From Bacillus sp. N1-1 (lineage in GTDB: Bacteria; Bacillota; Bacilli; Bacillales; Guptibacillaceae): a stretch of DNA of 64,000 bases. Below are positions 59,978-64,000 of this stretch, in pieces. The position numbers and the translations under genes were made by a program. Below the pieces are notes generated by a model. That model saw only the letters and a list, made by a program, of their open reading frames with translations, searched no databases and was not told where the DNA came from. Numbering within the stretch: the first letter of the stretch is position 1; every line of letters begins with the position of its first letter. Location: the NCBI RefSeq assembly GCF_009818105.1, contig NZ_CP046564.1:3968001-4032000 (forward strand), written 5' to 3'.

Positions 59978-60137
59978 TTGACGTTCTACTGATTCACTTG
60001 GTTACACATAACAAAACCCCAGGAGGCTAGTGATTAGGACCCTGGGGTTTCTTTAAATCTTTAAATGAAGTCATGATAAAAGAGTGTTCTTTATCTAAAG
60101 TTAATTAAACTTCGAAATGAATCATGATAACCGTCCC
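59978..60137. repeat. Paired REP element with internal hairpin, copy 4 (160 bp)
   Basis: Same element as 41099 and 43806, preceded by the toxin-tail trace also found before 43806. Left REP has lost one G; right end is GAATCATGATAACCGTCCC. Confidence 0.85.
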
Positions 60138-60154
60138 CGTGATTCCCCGTGATT

Positions 60155-61189
60155 CTAGTAATTATAAATCTGCTCCGGCAAGTTATCATAAACCCCCGGA
60201 TCTGCCTGATCAATAGAGCGATCTGCAATCGCCTCAGCCGTCGTACTCATAGCCAGAAAAGCCTGCTTTGTGAGGTACCCATTTGATTTCTGTCCTAGGA
60301 CATATGGCTCATAATTCCCGTCTGCCATCCCTCTCATTTCAAATAGAATGACGGGAATGTCATATTGGAGAGCCATGGCATTCGAAGCCACGTTCGGATT
60401 TTGGGTTGGCTCATCGTACTTGAATACATGAGACCATCCCTTCGAATCTAGTCCCTGGTAGAGAACAGTCGCTAATTTTTTTGATTGTTCTTTTACTTCT
60501 TGTGTGACCTCAGTACTTTGCGGCGTTAAAAGAGATCCTGATGTTGGCTTTCCATCATACTCTTCTTGCGTACCCTGGTGATGGAAATCGATCATATAAT
60601 CAATATCGTACTTTGAAATGACATTCTCGTGTAAAGCTTTCGTTTCAGGAGCTACTTTATTTACATGATCGCGATTAAGATCAAGTCTATTGGCATTATA
60701 CCTCGTTAAATTGCGCCCACTAGCTAAATAATTCTCAAGTTCAAAATTCACATCCCCCATTGCGCCATCCGCATTGTACATCGGGAGTATCAAAATATTC
60801 ACATTCTCAAGCAGTTCTTGATTAGCCTGACTATTTGAACCAAGTTGACGAATATAATCTAACGCCCCTTCTGTCGTGAGCGCTTCATTCCCGTGCTGCT
60901 GTGTTAGAAATAGAATCGTAGGATTTTCTGGATTCGTTATGTATTTGACTAGATAGATATCGCGATCCTTCGTCGTCTTTCCAATAACCTCAAGATCCAT
61001 GCTCTCTTGTTTTTGATTTTCTTTAACTAGAAAGTTAGACATCTCTTCATATGTCGTCAACATCGCTGTTTGAACCGTTTCTATTCCGTTAACATCCGGA
61101 CCATTTCCTCCCGCAAATGAAGGTACGCCCGCCATGGTAGAGCTTGCAATAACGGCAGAGAGTGTTAATGTGAAAATTTTCTTTTTCAA
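60155..61189 (-). CDS. Secreted M14 zinc carboxypeptidase (paralog 3)
   Basis: A 344-residue exported M14 peptidase. TTG start, AAGGAG 10 nt upstream. Signal peptide about 1-26 (FTLTLSAVIASSTMAGVPSFA). Zinc motifs QQHGNEALT and DFHHQGTQ, substrate-binding LDLNRDHVN, catalytic Glu in ILFEMRGMAD. Close paralog of the protein at 11754-12806 along the whole length (FLTQQHGNE, GALDYI/GALEVI, VLGQKSNGYL), evidence of a gene duplication. Monocistronic. Confidence 0.9.
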   Translation of the reverse strand: MKKKIFTLTLSAVIASSTMAGVPSFAGGNGPDVNGIETVQTAMLTTYEEMSNFLVKENQKQESMDLEVIGKTTKDRDIYLVKYITNPENPTILFLTQQHGNEALTTEGALDYIRQLGSNSQANQELLENVNILILPMYNADGAMGDVNFELENYLASGRNLTRYNANRLDLNRDHVNKVAPETKALHENVISKYDIDYMIDFHHQGTQEEYDGKPTSGSLLTPQSTEVTQEVKEQSKKLATVLYQGLDSKGWSHVFKYDEPTQNPNVASNAMALQYDIPVILFEMRGMADGNYEPYVLGQKSNGYLTKQAFLAMSTTAEAIADRSIDQADPGVYDNLPEQIYNY

Positions 61190-61415
61190 GCTTCTTCAGC
61201 TCCTTTATGATTTGGTAGAACATTCATAAAGTATCCGATTCTAGAGATGTCAGTTATTCCCTGCAGTTCTATGCGAAAAGTGGATAAAAGGCCTATTACT
61301 TAGAAGGTTTAGATTTTATATTCACCAACTAAAGCACTAAGGAATTCTTTTATCATAAAAAACTTATTAACATGGTAGTTTGCTATTTTCTCTCATAAAG
61401 TGCTGAATTGATTAG

Positions 61416-61591
61416 GGGACGGTTCTCATGATGCTTTCTTGAAATAATAGAAAAAACAATTGGAATCCCAATTTTCTGATTCAGTCACTTACAAAACAAA
61501 GAAAAGCAGGTGAACTAAACATTTGATAATTAGTTCTCCTGCTTTTTTATTTAGGGAAACTCATATAATAATTCAATCACGAGAACCATCC
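61416..61591. repeat. Paired REP element with internal hairpin, copy 5 (176 bp)
   Basis: Opens GGGACGGTTCTCATGATGC, closes CAATCACGAGAACCATCC (61574-61591). The hairpin AAAAGCAGGTGAACTA / TTAGTTCTCCTGCTTTT lies at 61501-61547. Confidence 0.75.
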
Positions 61592-61627
61592 ACTGCCCCA
61601 CTGATTCCATATAGTCAGCTAGAGTTC

Positions 61628-61774
61628 TTACCCATGGTAATCCCCAGTTTTCACATTAACATGAACAATTCGATATGCTACTCTAGCCAACTCAGCGTAT
61701 ACTTCTAAAAATCCTTGATTGGTGTATATTTGAAATTCTTCATATCTTATGGTTTCTATGGAATACGCGTAGAT
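61628..61774 (-). pseudogene. Possible remnant of an unidentified gene
   Basis: A 48-codon open stretch between stops reads YAYSIETIRYEEFQ...VHVNVKTGDYHG; it has coding-like composition but no start codon with a ribosome site and no family I recognise. Probably the decayed end of a lost gene. Confidence 0.35.
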
Positions 61775-61829
61775 TTAATTATGCATGTAAGTGAATCATG
61801 AGACCTGCTCCCGTGATTTACGTGAGTCT

Positions 61830-63512
61830 TCAGATCACCAACTCATACACTCTTGCTTCATAGGACCTCAACGTGAATTGATCAATTCCCTCTTCCTCAT
61901 CAACCTCATAATTACTAATCAACAAAGACTTACTTCTATGCTCCAACTCCTCCGGAAGAACAAACTCACACTCCTGATCACTAAAATTAAGAATAACAAG
62001 CAAAATCTCACCTTCATGCCTTCTTGTGTAGGCATAAATTTGGTTATGGTCTTCAAGAATGAGGTCATACTGTCCGTAGACAAGAATCGGATTTTCCTTT
62101 CGAAGACCAATCAATTCCTTATAATAATGGTAAACAGAATCAGGCTCATTTACAGCGGCATTCGCATTGATTTCTTTGTAATTCGGGTTTACTTTGATCC
62201 ATGGATTTCCTGTTGTGAACCCAGCGTTTGGTGAGTCGTTCCACTGCATTGGTGTTCTTGCATTGTCTCGTCCTTTTTTGTAAATTGCCTGCATGATTTT
62301 GTCTGGGTCTTCTTTATCCTGCTCCACTTTTTCTTCGTACATGTTTAACGTCTCGATGTCTTTGTACTCGTCAATGGAATCGAAATGGACGTTGGTCATC
62401 CCAAGTTCTTCTCCTTGATAGATATAAGGTGTTCCCTGAAGCGTATGCAGGAAGGTTGCGAGCATTTTTGCTGACTCTACGCGATAAGTCGTGTCGTCCC
62501 CAAATCGCGAGACCATTCTCGGCTGATCATGGTTGTTTAGATAGAGGCTGTTCCATCCTGCTCCCTCTAGTCCTTTCTGCCATTTTGTGAACGTATCCTT
62601 CAAATCTTTTAGCTTAAGAGGCTGAACGTCCCACTTCCCATCACCTGAATCAAGATCTACATGTTCAAATTGGAAGACCATATTTAGCTCATTGCGGTCA
62701 TCGGCAGTGTAATTTTGCGCTTCGGCTACGCCGACACCAGGCATTTCACCAACCGTCATGACATCATAATGAGAGAGAACCTTCTCATTCATCTCCTTCA
62801 GGTATTCATGAATGCGCGGTCCATTCATGAAATAATCGCCTCCATGGACATAGCGTTTCACATTTGGATTTGGCGCATCTGGAAGCCCAGGGACTTTCGA
62901 GATAAAATTAATCACATCCATGCGGAAGCCATCAATTCCTTTATCAAGCCACCACTTCATCATGTCATACACTTCTTGTCTTAACGCTGGGTTCTCCCAG
63001 TTTAAATCAGGCTGCTTTTTGCTGAATAAATGCAGGTAGTATTCATCTGACGTTTCATCATAATCCCAAGCAGAACCACTAAAAGCGGCTTCCCAGTTAT
63101 TTGGCTCCCTGCCTTCTTTCCCTTTTCTCCAAATGTAATAGTCTCTGTACGGATTGTCTTTTGATTTACGACTTTCTTCAAACCACTTGTGTTCATCAGA
63201 GGAATGATTTACGACGAGATCCATAATAAGCTTCATGCCTCGCGCATGAACTTCATGAAGCATTTCTTCCCAATCGCCCATCGTTCCAAATTCGTCCATG
63301 ATCGCACGGTAGTCACTAATATCATAGCCGTTATCGTCATTAGGTGATTGATAGACTGGAGATAGCCAGATGACATCGACTCCGAGGTCTTTCAAGTAGT
63401 CCAGCTTTTCCGTTATGCCTTTAATGTCACCAACACCATCGCCATTACTATCATTAAAACTTCGAGGATAAATTTGATAAACGACACTTTCTTTCCACCA
63501 TGTTTTCTCCAT
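61830..63512 (-). CDS. malL: Oligo-1,6-glucosidase / alpha-glucosidase (GH13)
   Basis: A 560-residue cytosolic GH13 enzyme. Motifs: WWKESVVYQIYPRSFNDSNGDG at the N-terminus, DLVVNHSS (near 98-105), GFRMDVINFIS with the nucleophile Asp (near 198), VGEMPGV with the acid/base Glu (near 254) and NNHDQPRMVSRFG (near 324). DVINFIS and GEMPG are usual in oligo-1,6-glucosidases of the MalL type. It cleaves isomaltose-like products from starch debranching. It follows a sugar ABC permease gene by 29 nt, so it is part of a maltodextrin operon. Confidence 0.9.
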   Translation of the reverse strand: MEKTWWKESVVYQIYPRSFNDSNGDGVGDIKGITEKLDYLKDLGVDVIWLSPVYQSPNDDNGYDISDYRAIMDEFGTMGDWEEMLHEVHARGMKLIMDLVVNHSSDEHKWFEESRKSKDNPYRDYYIWRKGKEGREPNNWEAAFSGSAWDYDETSDEYYLHLFSKKQPDLNWENPALRQEVYDMMKWWLDKGIDGFRMDVINFISKVPGLPDAPNPNVKRYVHGGDYFMNGPRIHEYLKEMNEKVLSHYDVMTVGEMPGVGVAEAQNYTADDRNELNMVFQFEHVDLDSGDGKWDVQPLKLKDLKDTFTKWQKGLEGAGWNSLYLNNHDQPRMVSRFGDDTTYRVESAKMLATFLHTLQGTPYIYQGEELGMTNVHFDSIDEYKDIETLNMYEEKVEQDKEDPDKIMQAIYKKGRDNARTPMQWNDSPNAGFTTGNPWIKVNPNYKEINANAAVNEPDSVYHYYKELIGLRKENPILVYGQYDLILEDHNQIYAYTRRHEGEILLVILNFSDQECEFVLPEELEHRSKSLLISNYEVDEEEGIDQFTLRSYEARVYELVI

Positions 63513-63541
63513 CTTTCAACACTCCTAACGTTTTATTCTCT

Positions 63542-64000
63542 CTATTTAATCGCGCCTTTCGTTACCCCACTAATCACCCATTTTTGTGCAAAGATGTACA
63601 CTAGAATCATTGGGGCAAGGGCCATGAGGTAAGAAGCAAAGGCAAGATTATAATCTGTACTAAACTGAGATTGGAAAATATATTGCACTAACGGTAACGT
63701 AGCTAGGTCCTGATCACTCAAAATAACGAGTGGAAGCATGAAATCATTCCATGCCCATAGGGTTGTTAAAATACCGACTGTTGCATTCATCGGTGCAAGT
63801 AGTGGGAAAATGACTTTCCAAAAGACTCCCCAGGTGCTCGCTCCGTCCATGATCGCAGCTTCTTCTAGCTCTTTTGGAATCGATTTAATATAGCCAACGT
63901 AGATAAAAACGTTAAATGCGAGTCCGTAGACGACATAGAGCATAATTAAGCCAACAAGATTATCAATTCCCCATGCACTTGTTTGTTTGACGATCGGGAG
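63542..64000 (-). CDS. Sugar ABC transporter permease (MalG-like), 5' end beyond window
   Basis: At least 152 residues; the frame is open to the window edge, starting inside the protein (LPIVKQTSAWGIDNLVGLI). The EAA motif ELEEAAIMDGASTWGVFWKVIFPLL is the ATPase-docking loop of binding-protein-dependent permeases. The C-terminus AQKWVISGVTKGAIK is the standard MalG-type end. It probably imports maltodextrins for the glucosidase downstream. Confidence 0.9.
   Translation of the reverse strand, partial: LPIVKQTSAWGIDNLVGLIMLYVVYGLAFNVFIYVGYIKSIPKELEEAAIMDGASTWGVFWKVIFPLLAPMNATVGILTTLWAWNDFMLPLVILSDQDLATLPLVQYIFQSQFSTDYNLAFASYLMALAPMILVYIFAQKWVISGVTKGAIK

Noticed and set aside
39854..61591. Possible CRISPR array from the many repeats
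   Set aside because: Repeats are unevenly spaced, paired in inverted orientation and not followed by unique spacers; no cas genes are present.
61791..62234. 147-codon plus-strand ORF over the glucosidase 3' end
   Set aside because: Antisense shadow of a well-supported GH13 gene.

Overview
This 64 kb window looks like the chromosome of a Gram-positive Bacillota species of the Bacillaceae, probably a marine, halophilic or alkaliphilic relative of Bacillus. Signs are strong AGGAGG ribosome binding sites, many TTG/GTG starts, Gram-positive signal peptides and a lipobox, CcpA-type and GlnR/TnrA-type operators, a SAM riboswitch before a YxjG-like gene, and B. subtilis-type families (YwqH/YwqI/LXG, YobK-like SUKH, YjzC, YtcJ-like, DUF2207). 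No rRNA, tRNA or CRISPR array was seen. The species itself cannot be fixed from the sequence.

Layout. 1-5.7 kb: secreted type I pullulanase (3' end outside the window), a three-repeat CWB2 cell-wall protein and an HGSNAT-like membrane acyltransferase. 5.8-14.1 kb: a PIG-L deacetylase lipoprotein; an SDR / FAD-oxidase / FGGY-kinase / RpiR-regulator operon behind a perfect 22-bp palindrome; two secreted M14 carboxypeptidases. 14.6-21.1 kb: GAF-PAS histidine kinase, winged-helix regulator plus CPBP protease, DUF2207 protein, and an MFS sugar transporter with two LacI-type operators.

21.3-34.7 kb is an AT-rich accessory block: a PadR/HAAS-controlled MacAB-like exporter, then a circular bacteriocin cluster with four tandem structural genes (three encoding the same peptide, one variant), a DUF95/SpoIIM-like protein, a Yip1-like protein, a 58-residue membrane peptide and an ABC exporter. 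Divergent from these lies an agr-type quorum-sensing set (AgrC, AgrA, AgrB and an unlisted 41-residue AgrD with a CFLGL core). I infer that the agr set controls the bacteriocin.

34.8-40.5 kb: an ammonium transporter / DUF294 nucleotidyltransferase / exonuclease operon with a GlnR/TnrA box, a YtcJ-like amidohydrolase and a DUF2512 protein. 40.7-50.7 kb: a type VII secretion LXG toxin locus followed by a graveyard of toxin tails and immunity genes (SUKH x2, Imm22 x2, DUF6985-like), broken up by dispersed repeats and an intact IS21-family element with a 5-bp target duplication. 51-56.7 kb: an operon for uptake and CoA activation of an organic acid. 56.8-61.8 kb: a REP-associated tyrosine transposase (RAYT) surrounded by its probable REP repeats, a SAM-riboswitch-controlled MetE-like gene and a third M14 carboxypeptidase. 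61.8-64 kb: oligo-1,6-glucosidase and a sugar ABC permease (5' end outside).

The pullulanase, MFS transporter, glucosidase and ABC permease suggest an alpha-glucan diet. The two most noteworthy systems are the quadruplicated, agr-linked circular bacteriocin and the RAYT/REP repeat family, whose 160-176 bp paired elements sit between toxin-immunity modules and may have helped shuffle them.
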